In this document: positions 20,697 to 31,689 of the stretch, piece by piece
Position numbering within the stretch: position 1 is the first letter of the stretch
Layout of the letters: each line of letters starts with the position of its first letter
Source: Ahaetulla prasina
Lineage: Eukaryota > Chordata > Lepidosauria > Squamata > Colubridae
Reading direction: 5' to 3'
Assembly: GCF_028640845.1 (NCBI RefSeq)
Contig: NC_080539.1
Coordinates: 368,918,733 to 368,982,732 of the forward strand
DNA length: 64,000 nucleotides
The notes under the pieces: generated by a model
Seen by the model: the letters and a program-made list of their open reading frames with translations, nothing else
What the model was told of the DNA's origin: nothing
The model's database searches: none
Program-made: the position numbers and the translations under genes

Positions 20697-22107
20697 TATA
20701 GAATAGAATAGAATAGAATAGAATAGAATAGAATAGAATAGAATAGAATAGAATAGAATAGAATAGAATGGGGAGTGGAGTGGAGTGGAGTGGAATGGAG
20801 TGGAAGAGGAGAGGAGAGGAGAGGAGAGGAGAAAGCTAGGCTAGGCTAGGCTAGGCTAGGCTAGGCTAGGCTAGGCTAGGCTAGGCTAGGCTAGGCTAGG
20901 CTAGGCTAGGCTAGGCTAGAATAGAATAGAATAGAATAGAATAGAATAGAATAGAATAGAATAGAATAGAATGGGAGTGGGTGGGTGGTGTGGGTGGAGT
21001 GGAGTGGAGGGAGAGGAGAGGGGAGAGGAGAGAGAGGAGGAGGAGAGGGAGGAGAGGAGGAGAAGAGAAGGCTAGGCTAGGCTAGGCTAGGCTAGGCTAG
21101 GCTAGGCTAGAATAGAATAGAATGGGAGGGAGGGAGGAGTAGAGTGGAGTGGAGGGTGGTGTAGAGTGGAAGAAGAGAGGAGAGAGGAGAGAGGGAGGGA
21201 GGAGAGGAGAGGAGAGGAGAGGAGAAAGCTAGGCTAGGCTAGGCTAGGCTAGGCTAGGCTAGAATAGAGTAGAATAGAATAGAATAGAATAGAATAGAAT
21301 AGAATAGAATAGAATAGAATAGAATAGAATAGAAAGATAGGATAGGATAGGATAGGATAGGATAGGATAGGATAGGGGAGTGGAATGGAGTGGAAGAGGA
21401 GAGGAGAGGAGAGGAGAGGAGAAAGCTAGGCTAGGCTAGGCTAGGCTAGGCTAGGCTAGGCTAGGCTAGGCTAGGCTAGGCTAGGCTAGGCTAGGCTAGG
21501 CTAGGCTAGGCTAGGCTAGAATAGAATAGAATAGAATAGAATAGAATAGAATAGAATAGAATAGAATAGAATAGAATAGGGAGTGGAGTGGAGTGGTGTG
21601 GAGTGGAGTGGAGTGGAAGAGGAGAGGAGAGGAGAAGAGAGGGGAGAGGAGAGGAGAGGAGGAGAGAGGAGGAGGAGGAGAAAGCTAGGCTAGGCTAGGC
21701 TAGGCTAGGCTAGGCTAGGCTAGGCTAGGCTAGAATAGAATAGAATGGGAGGGAGGGAGGAGGAGTAGAGTGGAGGGTGGTGTAGAGTGGAAGAAGAGAG
21801 GAGAGGAGAGGGAGGGAGGAGAGGAGAGGAGGAGAGGAGAAAGCTAGGCTAGGCTAGGCTAGGCTAGGCTAGGCTAGGCTAGAATAGAGTAGAATAGAAT
21901 AGAATAGAATAGAATAGAATAGAATAGAATAGAATAGAATAGAATAGAAAGATAGGATAGGATAGGATAGGATAGGATAGGATAGGATAGGGGAGTGGAA
22001 TGGAGTGGAGTGGAAAAGGAGAGGGGAGGAGAGGGGAGGAGAGGAGAGGGGAGGGGAGGGGACAGGAGAGGAGAAGAGAAGGCTAGGCTAGGCTAGGCTA
22101 GGCTAGG
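20697..22107. repeat. Pentanucleotide satellite with ~620 bp higher-order unit
   Basis: Blocks in fixed order: AGAAT runs, GGAGT runs, GGAGA/GAGGA runs, GGCTA runs. The AGAAAGATAGG joint recurs at 21332 and 21947 (615 bp), AATGGGAGGGAGGG at 21121 and 21744 (623 bp), GGCTAGAATAGAGTAG at ~21257 and ~21877 (620 bp). Two units plus parts are present. 20480-20696 is unassigned. Confidence 0.9.
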
Positions 22108-22227
22108 CTAGAATATAATTTTTTTTATTGGCCAAGTGTGATTGGACACACAAGGAATTTGTCTTCGGTGCATATGCTCTCAGTGTACATTAAAAAAAAA
22201 ACATTCATCAAGAATCAGTAGATACAG

Positions 22228-24044
22228 GAGACGACTTCTGGTATCCGGCGGCAACGGACATCTGGAGGTGCCTCTCCTGCCTCCAGTGTCCGAATCCGGC
22301 CGCCTCCGAGGCCCTTAGGGGCCAGGTGTTCCGAAAAGGACACCTGCCGCACGGACGGCTCGCCAGGGGTCTCCCAGCCGACATACAGGACTGGGGGGAC
22401 CGATGCTGGCGCGTCCTAGGCTCGGAGGGGTTCGGAGGCCTCAGGCCGCGGCCATTATTTTGGTCGTCGCCTGGGCCGCTGTGCCCGGTGACACCGGGGC
22501 TTTGGATTTATAATTGCAGCAGCCTGGTGGCGAACAGGGAACGGAGAAGAATTGAGGAAGGGAGAAGGAAGGAGATATCGGCAAATGTGAGTGGAGTGCT
22601 CCGGAGTGCGGGGGTTTCTCTCCTGCGACTGGAAGGAGCACGAATCACTTTGGAGAGAGGAGAACTTAAAATAACAAGATTACCGGTTTTGTGGAGCTCT
22701 GGAGAGAAGAGGTGATGGAGAAATTTAGGAGGGAGGGTTTGAGGCCCCTCCTCTGGGGAACAATGGTGGCGCCCAGCTTCCGCCTTCACTATGAGAATCT
22801 TGATGACATCACTTCCTTCGGCTTCCTGGTTGACTAACTGTACTCTGGACTCGTTGCTCCTGTGAGTGCCCCTGGTGGATCCGGAGGAAATTACAAGGAT
22901 ACTGTGCTTGCCTGAGGATTTTAAAAATTTTTAAATGGCAAAGGTCAGAGACCAACTGCTGGAGAAATGGAGAGAATTTTGGAAAAGTTATCTAATATGG
23001 ACAAGAAACTGGATGAAATAAGAGCAGAAATTGTGACTATCCAAAAGGATTTAAAGGACACTCAACAAGTCTCAGCAGAGAACAAGCAGAAAGTGGAAGG
23101 TCTGAGGAGAGATGCGGGCAGTGCAGAAAAGAGAGGAGACGACAGGCAATGCTGTGCTTGGACTACAGATGGATAAAATGTCTTATTTCCTTAGGTTTCA
23201 AAATCTGGAAGAAGTGGACCAAGAAGACTTGAGAGATGTTGTGACTAAACTGTTGGGAGAATTTCTTGGGAGAGGTGTTGACTTTATGAATTGGGATGTG
23301 GATCGAGCTTATAGAGTTAATTCAAAATATGCACGCACGCATGCAGTTCCTAGAGAGGTTCATGTCAAATTTGTGAGAAGAGAGACGAGATGAAATTCTT
23401 AGAAAACATAGGAGTGGGGCACTGACTTATAGGGGCAGGGAGATAGCCATTCTGAGGCAGATTCCCAGACAGGTACGTGAAATGAGAAAGAAATATTACT
23501 TTTTGTCAAGCAAATTGTACCAGAAGGGAGTAGGCTTCAGATGGCTGATGCCAGAGGGATTGATGATTTTCCGGGAGGGCATTACGAAAAAAATTAGTAC
23601 AATTATGGAGGCTGCGGCCTACGTGGAGGAACACAAAGCCCTCCTGGAATTAGATGACCCAGGAGTTGAAGAAGGGAGGTTATAGACCATGGGAGGAGGC
23701 GGCTGCCGCTGTTGCCCTGGAGTTGGGTCAGGCTGAACCCAGAGTTCTGAGATCCAAAACTAGGAAGTGACAATGATATTTGGTATTGTGTTGGTTTTCC
23801 TTATTCTCCTTTGTATGATATTCTGATTATTCTTGACCCTTCTTTATTGCGTATGTAAGATTGATAAACTTAGCTACTTCGTATCACCTGCTTGCCATAT
23901 GGCTGTTGTATGTGTTTAAAATTTTGAGTAAAATTCTTATCTTGTATAAGAAAAATGAAAATTTACCATACCTGATATGTATTTGTATAAACCTTTTTTG
24001 ACCAATAAAAACTTTTTGGATAAAAAAAAAAAAAAAAAAAAAAA
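22228..24044 (+). mobile_element. L1 with 5' UTR, ORF1 and 3' UTR but no ORF2 (half-L1)
   Basis: A 17 bp perfect duplication AGAATCAGTAGATACAG lies at 22211-22227 and 24045-24061, with a poly-A of ~23 at 24022-24044. GC-rich 5' leader 22228-22966, ORF1 22967-23685, AT-rich 3' UTR 23686-24021 with AATAAAA at 24004. The ~340 bp after ORF1 has no room for endonuclease or reverse transcriptase. It inserted as this unit by target-primed reverse transcription, using an enzyme from elsewhere. Comparable in plan to mammalian HAL1. Confidence 0.9.
22967..23685 (+). pseudogene. L1 ORF1 protein, frameshifted
   Basis: ORF1p is the RNA-binding chaperone of L1. The N-terminus is a heptad-rich coiled coil (MERILEKLSNMDKKLDEIRA), followed by an RRM-like part (YFLRFQNLEE, then VDRAYRVNS, VHVKFVRRETR) and a C-terminal part (LTYRGREIAILRQIPRQV, then FREGITKKIS). 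The frame changes near 23150 and again near 23391; between these the code is open. About 239 codons along the shifted frames, somewhat shorter than usual ORF1. Confidence 0.85.
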
Positions 24045-24120
24045 AGAATCAGTAGATACAGCACTTAGCGATAGTCATAGGATACCAAATAAGCAATCAA
24101 AATCATATTTCACTGCTGAA

Positions 24121-24650
24121 AGATTCCTAAGAAACTCGTTTCAGGTTTCGGAATTATATGTGATGTACTTTTCTTTCCGAATTAGAACCGATCCATCCGG
24201 AATCCTCAGCTGGATTTATCGCTCAGTAGTGATGCCTCTGTTCAGTGCCTTTGTTTCTGTTTTTTTTTTCCTCTGGATCCAACGGATAACTCTCTACAAC
24301 AAAAATAACTGATCCCGCAGGGCTTTGATGGTTGCAGTATCTCCACCCCCGGCAGACATACATACACACATCCTGTGTAAAACACAGGACGAAATGGATC
24401 TTGTTTAATCAGGCGCACGACTGAATCATGCTGTTAAGGGGGCTAAAGTGTTATTGCCTCTAGTAACAATCAGATAACAGCTTCAAAGTGGGAATCGGAA
24501 AATATAGCGGCAACCGGCAGAAGTCAGGGCTGCAAAAGATAAACTGGCCAGGGAATGAAACCTTAAACTCAGATTCTGAACAAAAGACGGTTCATGGCCA
24601 CCTCCGAGGCAAGGTGCAAATTATAAACTCTTATTTTTGGTGGATAGGAT
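24121..24650. other. Unassigned, apparently single-copy
   Basis: Mixed composition with a T-run at 24259-24270 and a short imperfect CATACACA run near 24358. No exon or family recognised. Confidence 0.4.
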
Positions 24651-25021
24651 CAGTGGTGGGATTCAACCGGTTCGCACCTATTCGGTGGAACCGGTTGTTA
24701 ACTCTTTCTAAGCAGTTTGGAGAACCGGTTGTTGGAAGAAATCTCCTTTTGTTTTTTCCCACTTTACAGGGCTAATCCTGTAAGGAAGGCAGGAAGGAAA
24801 CATTCTGGTGGTGTTTCTAGCCTAATCTTTATTGCCCTGCCTACAGAAACTGCCTCTTGGTTAACCCTTATTACATTGTAACAGCTAAGGTGAAGCACCC
24901 ATCGACGTGAGTGATGTTGAGTTGGCCACGCCCACACGGTCACATGACCACAGAGCCACGCCTACCTAGCTGGTCATTAGGGCAGAGAACCGGTTGTTAA
25001 ATTATTTGAATCCCACCACTG
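24651..25021. mobile_element. hAT-type MITE, second family
   Basis: 371 bp, ends CAGTGGTGGGATTCAA and TTGAATCCCACCACTG, with perfect 8 bp duplications GATAGGAT (24643-24650 and 25022-25029). AGAACCGGTTGTT lies near both ends. Near-identical copy at 63217-63585. Confidence 0.95.
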
Positions 25022-25080
25022 GATAGGATGGCCCACGGGTATGAATTTGGAAAGAACCCCGGGTCACAGACAATCTAAAC

Positions 25081-25335
25081 CAGTGGTGAAATCCAATTTT
25101 TTTTTAACTACCGGTTCTGTGGGCGTGGCTTGGTGGGTGTGGTGTGGCTTGGTGGCCTTGGCAGGGGAAGGATACTGCAAAATCCCCATTCTGACCCCAC
25201 TCTGGGGCTAGCCAGAGGTGGTATTTGCTGGTTCTCCGAACTACTCAAAATTTCTGCTACCGGTTCTCCGAACTACTCAAAATTTCCGCTACCGGTTCTC
25301 CAGAACCTGTCAGAACCAGCTGGATTTCACTCCTG
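25081..25335. mobile_element. MITE-B, single 41 bp unit
   Basis: Ends CAGTGGTGAAATCCA and TGGATTTCACTCCTG; flanks ATCTAAAC and ATCGACAC (6 of 8). Contains one copy of the GGAAGGATACTGCAAAATC unit, and a short duplicated GGTTCTCCGAACTACTC segment. Confidence 0.85.
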
Positions 25336-25395
25336 ATCGACACTCTTTTATTACTTTTGTTTTATTGGCTGTTTTACTGTTTTATCTGCTTTAAT

Positions 25396-26124
25396 TACAG
25401 ATTGTCCCCGACTTACAACAGTTTTACAACTGTCCTCGACTTAACAATTCAGACGTAGGATAATGTACTTAGTGACTGTTTGACTTACAACAATTTAGAG
25501 GGGGGACCGTTTGAAGTTACGACAGCACTGACAAATGTGACTTATGACCGTTTTTCGCACTGATGACCGTTGCAGCATCCCCAGGGTCAAGTGATGAAAA
25601 TTCAGACTCATCCCCTTTTGCGATCTCCTGACAAGCCAAGTTAATGGGGAAGCCAGATTCACTTAACGGCCGTGTTACTAATTGAAAAACTGCAGTGATT
25701 CACTTAACAAACCTGGTAAGAAAAGTCGTAAAATGGGGTGATACTCACTGAACAACTGTCTTGCTTAACGACAGAAATTTGGGGCTTAATTCAGTGATGA
25801 AATCTAAATCTTTTCACTACTGGTTCTGTGGCTTGGTGGGCGTGGCGTGGCTTGGTGGGCGTGGCAGGGGAAGGATAATACAAAATCTCCATTCCCACCC
25901 CACTCCGGGGGAAGGATACTGCAAAATCCCCATTCCCACGCCACTCCAGGGGAAGGATATTGCAAAATCTCCATTCCCACTCCACTCTGGGGCCAACCAG
26001 AGGTGGTATTTGCTGGTTCTCCGAACTACTCAAAATTTCTGCTACCGGTTCTCCAGAACCTGTCAAAACCTACCGGATTTCACCCCTGGCTTAATTGTGG
26101 TCATAAATCGAAGGCTACCTATAT
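25396..26124. mobile_element. MITE-A interrupted by MITE-B
   Basis: 25396-25791 and 26089-26124 join through the duplication GCTTAATT. Right terminus CATAAATCGAAGGCTACCTA, next to TATA. Confidence 0.85.
25792..26088. mobile_element. MITE-B with three 41 bp units
   Basis: Perfect 8 bp duplications GCTTAATT (25784-25791 and 26089-26096). The GGAAGGATA(C/T)TGCAAAATC unit occurs three times (25869, 25911, 25952). Confidence 0.9.
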
Positions 26125-26125
26125 A

Positions 26126-26321
26126 CCCTGTTTCCCCGAAAATAAGCCCCCCCCGAAAATATTTAAATACAGAGCTGGAAATCAGGTAAGATGGCAAGAG
26201 GAGCCCTGTCTTGCTCCACGCGCCCCAAAATAATAAGACCTCCCTGAAAATAAGGCCAAGCGCTTATTTCGGGGTTCAAAAAAAATATAAGACACTTTCT
26301 TTATTTTTCGGGGAAACACGG
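26126..26321. mobile_element. Mariner-like MITE
   Basis: 196 bp, ends CCCTGTTTCCCCGAAAATAA and TTATTTTTCGGGGAAACACG, flanked by TA on both sides (26124-26125 and 26322-26323). Non-coding. Confidence 0.8.
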
Positions 26322-26599
26322 TAGCTATCTAGTATACTCCATCCAGGAAAAAGGCAGAAATATGAAACAAATATGCCTTAAGACCTCTTGGGATAATAGC
26401 AGCATTGACATTCAGGGAGCTTAGAAGCGATAGTTGATAACAATCACATTCTTAATACTCGATTTGGAGATGGAGAAAAAATCACAGTTACAGCAGGTCA
26501 TGCTTGCTGAAAGTTTAAGCCCTGCAGAGAATTAACTTACCTGGAAAACAGATTTCCTCAGATACAGGTACTGTAGATACAGATACAGGTTAACAGAGT
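26322..26599. other. Unassigned
   Basis: No family recognised. 26600-26649 holds a short CR1-A end (GTTGGAAGGGACCTTG) and a scrap resembling the 28118 hAT family (ATGGCGAACCTCTGGCAC). Confidence 0.4.
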
Positions 26600-26649
26600 T
26601 GGAAGGGACCTTGTAGGTCTAGTATGGCGAACCTCTGGCACGCAAGCCC

Positions 26650-27198
26650 TGTTGTGACCCAGGCCCCAGTAGGTAGTAGGAAACGCAGTCAGTCTAAAAA
26701 CAAACAAACTTTATTCAAACAGCTGAGAATTAACTCATTCTCAGCGTCGTTCAACTAAATTAAAGCAAATTCCTCCCAACACAAATTCCACAGTCCTATC
26801 ACTAACCTTGGTCCAATTAGGCAAACTGCCAAAGGCCTTTCTTGGCAAATGTTCAGAAGACACCGATACAAAACAAATGCAAGAAGATGAAGCTATCAAT
26901 GTTGTTTTCCGGCAAAGCCCAAATGCCGTTGCTGGTCTTTTAAGCCTTATGGGAGGGGCCAATCATCTCTTGGCCCCACTCCCGAGTCGTCCTCTTTGCT
27001 TGAGCTGCTCTTGCCTTCTGGTAGCTCTTCTCATGCGTGCATTAGGAACAGGCTCCTCCTGTTCCTCTGCCTCACTACTATCAGTCCCTGGAGGCTCTGG
27101 AGTCCGCACCTCACTTCCCGATGGCCCTGGACCCCACCTCAGCCTCATCGCTGTCCGACTCAGTTGCCAGCTCCGTAGGCTGCTGATGGACCACAACA
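26650..27198 (-). mobile_element. Solo LTR, family D
   Basis: 549 bp, ends TGTTGTGACCC and CCACAACA. The minus strand has AATAAAG (near 26713) and a TTAAAAG TATA-like site (near 26940). No matching 5 bp duplication (AGCCC versus GTTAG), so the site may have been rearranged. 27199-27359 is unassigned. Confidence 0.7.
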
Positions 27199-27529
27199 GT
27201 TAGTTTGTCCTTGCAATATAGCTTCTGTATTATATAGCTTCTGTGTGTTTCTGTCTCCTGAATTCTGGTTATGGCTTTTGCTGCATGGGTATTGTATATA
27301 AAGAAGCTTCTTATGCAGATGAATACCACCAAATTATTTACTTGTGGGCTGGATGGATTGCTGCAAACTCTAAACAAGAAGCAACCGAGAAATAAGGATA
27401 AATTTCTCAACAGTGAGAACAATGTATCAGTGGAACAGCTTTGCCTCCAGAAGTTGTGGGTGCTTCACCACTGGAAATTTTTAAGAAGAGACTGGACAGT
27501 CACTTGTCTGAAATGGTATAGGGCTAGGC

Positions 27530-28105
27530 TATTGTGTCCTCCTCGCCTCCGTCTGAACGATGGCTTAATTAGCCGGCTCTTATCAGCTCTGGCAGCAAAA
27601 GAATCAGCATCTGCCAAGAGCCCACGATAGCTGCCAAGACACTGGTGAGTCACAACCTTCAGCTCTAGTCAATCCATGGATTTGCCTGATACAAAGAGAC
27701 ACACCAGCTCTTGCTGCCTTTTATATCCTGTGGGGTGTGGCTCCATGACTCAGCACTTCCTAGGCCTGCCCCTCCCCTGCTTCTGTCGTTCCCTTCTCTC
27801 CTGCCTACGAAACCTGGGATTGAGCAAAGCCTGATTGCTCTCAGCTGGGTCTGCAGGCGTGGCCTGGTGGGGGGGAAGAGTCAGGAGGAGGAGGCCTCGT
27901 TATCTCTTTCACTTGGCCTGCTTCTGGCTCCTGGAGCTGATCCAGGGAGGCTGGTGCTTCCGAGGTAAGTCCTGACGGCCCTTCCCCCTCACTGTCCAAA
28001 TCACTTTCTGGCAGCAGGCCCGGCTCTGAGTCGCTTTCTGGCAGCAGGCCCGGCTCCAAGGCACTTTCGGGCATGGGGCCAGGTTCGGGGGCGGGAGCCA
28101 CAACA
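27530..28105 (-). mobile_element. Solo LTR, family B
   Basis: Ends TATTGTGTCC (mutated TG) and CCACAACA; perfect 5 bp duplications TAGGC (27525-27529 and 28106-28110). Minus-strand TATA near 27720. A 45 bp segment around GGCAGCAGGCCCGGCTC is tandemly repeated at 28010-28080. Confidence 0.85.
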
Positions 28106-28117
28106 TAGGCCCTATAG

Positions 28118-28739
28118 CAGTGATGGCTAATCTTTTCTGGACCGAGTGCATACGCCCATGGCCAACCCCACAAAATGCAATGCGTGCGCGCCCCCTTCAT
28201 CCACCCCACCCCTGTGCATGCACGTGCCCCTCGCATATGCCCTGCCCCCCACTGCATGCACACGTGGCCCCTGGCACGTGTCCTGCGCCCCCCGTGCATG
28301 CACCCCTCCCCAGCGCATGCTTGGCAGAAACCCAAAGACCAGCTGGCGGGTGGGAGGTCTGCACGCATGCGCGGCGGAGCTGAACTGGGGCGATGGCTTG
28401 CATGCCCAAAGAGGGCACTGTGTGCCACCTCTTTTTTATTTATTTATTTATTTACATTTATATCCCACCCTTCTCCGAAGACTCAGGGCGGCTTACATTA
28501 TGTAAGGCAATAGTCTCATCCTATTTGTATAATTATATACAAAGTCAACTTATTGCCCCCCCAACAATCTGGGTCCTCATTTTACCTACCTTATAAAAGA
28601 TGGAAGGCTGAGTCAACCTTGGGCCTGGTGGGATTAGAACCTGCAGTAATTACAAGCAGCTGTGTTTAATAACAGGCTTCTTACAGCCTGAGCCACACCG
28701 CGGCCCTCTGGCACGCATGCCGTAGATTTGCCATCACGG
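28118..28739. mobile_element. hAT-type element, third family, carrying a SINE
   Basis: Left end CAGTGATGGCTAATC, right end TTGCCATCACGG; perfect 8 bp duplications CCCTATAG (28110-28117 and 28740-28747). CpG- and GCATG-rich interior. Confidence 0.85.
28437..28706 (-). mobile_element. SINE-L2 (tRNA head, L2-like tail)
   Basis: Minus strand; tail hairpin CACCCTTCTCCGAAGACTC at 28466-28490, box B region GGTTCTAATCC near 28640, head near 28690. Inserted in the hAT element at 28118-28739. Confidence 0.85.
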
Positions 28740-28768
28740 CCCTATAGTATAGGGCCTATACTATAGGG

Positions 28769-29578
28769 CAGTGATGGCTAAACTTTTTGCCATTGCATGC
28801 CAGGAGGTGGGGGAGGGGTCGTGCGTGCTTGCCCACTTTCATAATTCTATGTGCCCCACCCCTGCTCATGTGTGCACAACCCCCCCCTGCTCCTGGCATG
28901 TGATGGCCCGGTAGGCCCGTTTTTCTCTCTCACCTGGCTCCAGAGCCTCTCTATGAGTCTGGGGAGGGCGAAAATGGCCTTTCCCACCCCTCCAGAGGCC
29001 CTCCGGAGGCCAGAAACCAGGGGTGAAATCCAGCAGATTCTGACAGGTTCTGGAGAACCGGAAACTTTGAGTAGTTCGGAGAACTGGCAATTGCCACCTC
29101 TGGCTGGCCCCAGAGTGGGGTGGGAATAATGGAGATTCTGCAGTATCCTTTCCCTGGAGTGGGGTGGGAATGGAGATTTTGCAGTAACCTTCCCCTGCCA
29201 CACCCACCAAGCCACACCATGCCCACCGAGCCACGCCCATAGAACCAGTAGTAAAAAAAATTGGGATTTCACCACTGCCAGAAACTGCCCGTTTGCCAAC
29301 TTCTGGAGGGCCTCCGAGGGAGGGAGGGAGGGAAAGGCCATTTTCGCCCTCCCCAGACTCATAGAGAGGCTCTGGAGCCAGTTGAGAGAGAGAAACGGGC
29401 CTTCCCCAACAACCCCCCTCCCCCGGCCCTCCAGAGGCAGGAAACAGCTTATTTCCCTACTTCTAGTGGGTCTAGAAGGCCCAAAAATCCGCTGGTGCAC
29501 TGGAGCTGAGCTTGCGTGCCCACTGATATGGCTACGCATGCCACCTGTGGCATGCTTGCCATAGGTTCACCATCACGG
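28769..29578. mobile_element. hAT-type element, third family, carrying MITE-B
   Basis: Left end CAGTGATGGCTAAAC, right end TTCACCATCACGG; perfect 8 bp duplications CTATAGGG (28761-28768 and 29579-29586). Its site lies 29 bp from the previous copy's right end. Confidence 0.85.
29018..29277. mobile_element. MITE-B with two 41 bp units
   Basis: Ends CAGGGGTGAAATCC and GGGATTTCACCACTG; perfect 8 bp duplications CCAGAAAC (29010-29017 and 29278-29285). Opposite orientation to 25081. Confidence 0.9.
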
Positions 29579-29650
29579 CTATAGGGTCTCCTGCTTGAGC
29601 AAGGGGGTTGGGCTAGAAGACCTCCAAGGCCGCTTTCAGCTCTACTCTGA

Positions 29651-30066
29651 CTGACTACCTGTCATCTTTCAAAAGGCCTTAAGCCCTGAATGTTCTCTCA
29701 GGAACGGGAGTTTTGCTGAGCCCGTGAAGAAGTATTTATTTATTGTCGGTGGTTGCCTTTCTTCTCACTTTGTTTTTTCATCTCTCTCTGACTTTTATTG
29801 TGACACTGAGAATATTACCTGTCTTCATCACTCAGATCCATCTTGGCAAGAAGACCCTGTGAATTAAACTAAAAATAAAAAAACAACAACAAAAAACCCG
29901 AGTGTATTAAAAACACCAACTGCTTTGCTGAATTCTGGCTGCAAGGAGTATCTTAGATTGGCGGCGTACAGGAGATAGATGAGAAAAACACTATAAAACC
30001 TACAAGACATTGAAAAAGGGCAAAAAGTCTTCCAAGAAAAGTAAGACGCGGGGGACATTTAATGGA
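29651..30066. other. Unassigned, apparently single-copy
   Basis: About 415 bp of mixed sequence with an A-rich run at 29873-29897. No family or exon recognised. Confidence 0.4.
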
Positions 30067-30164
30067 TACAGGTAGTCCTTGACTTACGACCACAATTAAG
30101 CCCAAAATTTATGTTGCTGAGTGAAATATTTGTTAAGTGAGTTTCGCCCCATTTTACGACCTTT

Positions 30165-31211
30165 TGTTGTGGCCTATTGACCGCCGGCCCTTCCAGCAGC
30201 TGAATCAGAGGAGGAGGAGGAGGAGGAGGCGTGGGAGCCAGAGTCAGCATTGGCAACCTGAGAGCTCCGAGGGGGAAGAGAGAATGGAGCTGTCAGAGAG
30301 AGAGAGACAGGCGGAGCCTGGGCCATCTGTCAGCCCTCAGATGGAGAGTCAACAGCCCCCAGGCCTGGAGGTGGCTGATGAGGAAGAGGAGGAACAGCTG
30401 GGTCCATTGCCTGACCCACGGATGCGCAGAAGCCAGAGGAGAGGAGAGCAGTGGAAATCTATAGGCCGGTCCTCAGGACGGAAGAGCCACTGCTGCTAGC
30501 GAAGGCCCACTCTAGCTCTGGAGATAAAAGGCAGGGGGTGGAGATGAATAGATGTGGCAGACATGTAACACCACTGCTCCGTAGTCTGCACTGGCTACCT
30601 GTAGTCTTTCGGGTGCGCTTCAAGATCCTGGTTACCACCTTTAAAGCGCTCCATGGCTTAGGACCCGGGTACTTACGAGATCGCCTGCTGTTACCTTATG
30701 CCTCCCACCGACCCGTACGCTCTCACAGAGAGGGTCTCCTCAGGGTGCCGTCCGCCAAGCAATGTCGGCTGGCGGCCCCCAGGAGTAGGGCCTTCTCTGT
30801 GGGAGCACCGACGCCCTGGAACGAACTCCCCCCTGGCTTACGTCAAGGTTCGGACCTTTCGTCGTGAGCTAAAAACATATTTATTCATTCAAGCAGGACT
30901 GGCATAAATAGTTGATTTTAAATTGGGGTTTTAGGAATATTTTAAATTTTTAAATCTTTTAAATTACCGGCCGTTTAGTAATAGTTTCTTTTAATTGTAT
31001 ATATTCTGTATTTTATTCCGGCTGAGTCCTTCGGGAGAAGGGCGGTATAAAAATTTAATAAAATAAAAATAAAAATAAATAAATAAATAAGTCGGGAGAT
31101 AGCCAGTGGTGAGAGAGAAACATTTGGCCGGGGGTTGCCGGCGCTCCTAATAAAGGAATCATTGCTTCAACTACAGAGGGTTTGTCGAGTTTGGGGACCG
31201 GGTTCGGAACA
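30165..31211 (+). mobile_element. Solo LTR, family A, carrying an L2
   Basis: LTR parts 30165-30565 and 31091-31211. Flanks CCTTT and CCTAT (4 of 5). TATA-like GATAAAAGG near 30522; AATAAAG near 31149, beyond the L2. Confidence 0.85.
30566..31090 (+). mobile_element. L2 LINE 3' end
   Basis: Encodes LHWLPVVFRVRFKILVTTFK, ALHGLGPGYLRDRL and AKQCRLAAPRSRAFSVGAPT. One frameshift lies near 30840. Hairpin near 31020 and AAATAAATAAATAAATAA tail. Confidence 0.85.
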
Positions 31212-31689
31212 CCTATTTTGCCACCGTTGCCAAGTGAATCGCTGCAGTTGTTAAGTTATTAATAGGGTTGTTGAGGGAATGTGGCTTCCCTGTTGACGCT
31301 GCTTGTCAGAAGATCGTAAAAGATGAGCACATGACCCCGGGGTATTGCAACCGTCATAAATGCGAGTCAATTGCCAAATGTCTGAATGTTGGTCCCGTGA
31401 CCACGGGGAGGTTGCAACGGTCGTAAGTGTGAAAAATGGTCGTTGTCAGGCTGCCTCTGATTATAACTAGGAAAGAATACACCTTGACTTCATTTGCAAA
31501 CAAAGAAAAGTACTTTTACTAATTACATCTGGATAGCAGCAGAGCTAGCAGCAGAGCTAAGTTGGATCTGAGACAAAATATGGCTGACAATCTGTATCAC
31601 CCTATTCCTCCCTCCTCGTTCCCAAAAGGTCATCAGGTCTGGTCCAATGCCAGCTCCTTCCTGGGGTCCCGTGGTAATCTTCTTCCGCA

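Larger units (their letters stand above)
22108..24120 (-). mobile_element. S-type LINE end interrupted by an L1
   Basis: 22113-22210 (TTTATTGGCCAAGTGTG) continues at 24045-24120 after the L1. Its pentamer tail is the left-hand satellite array, so the array borders an S-type 3' end directly. Confidence 0.8.
27360..29650 (+). mobile_element. CR1-A LINE 3' end split by an LTR and two hAT elements
   Basis: 27360-27524 encodes the ORF2 end (RNKDKFLNSENNVSVEQL, LDSHLSEMV-like). The last piece, 29579-29650, has TCTCCTGCTTGAGCAAGG and the CR1 end. Everything between consists of later insertions with readable duplications. Confidence 0.85.

Noticed and set aside
22326..22715. 129-codon frame in the L1 5' leader
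   Set aside because: GC-rich 5' UTR; no ORF0-type evidence, and upstream of the recognised ORF1.
26808..27203. 131-codon plus-strand frame
   Set aside because: Antisense to a solo LTR and ends with it; no recognised domain.
27841..28428. 195-codon minus-strand frame
   Set aside because: Runs through an LTR and a hAT element boundary; chance frame in GC-rich repeats.
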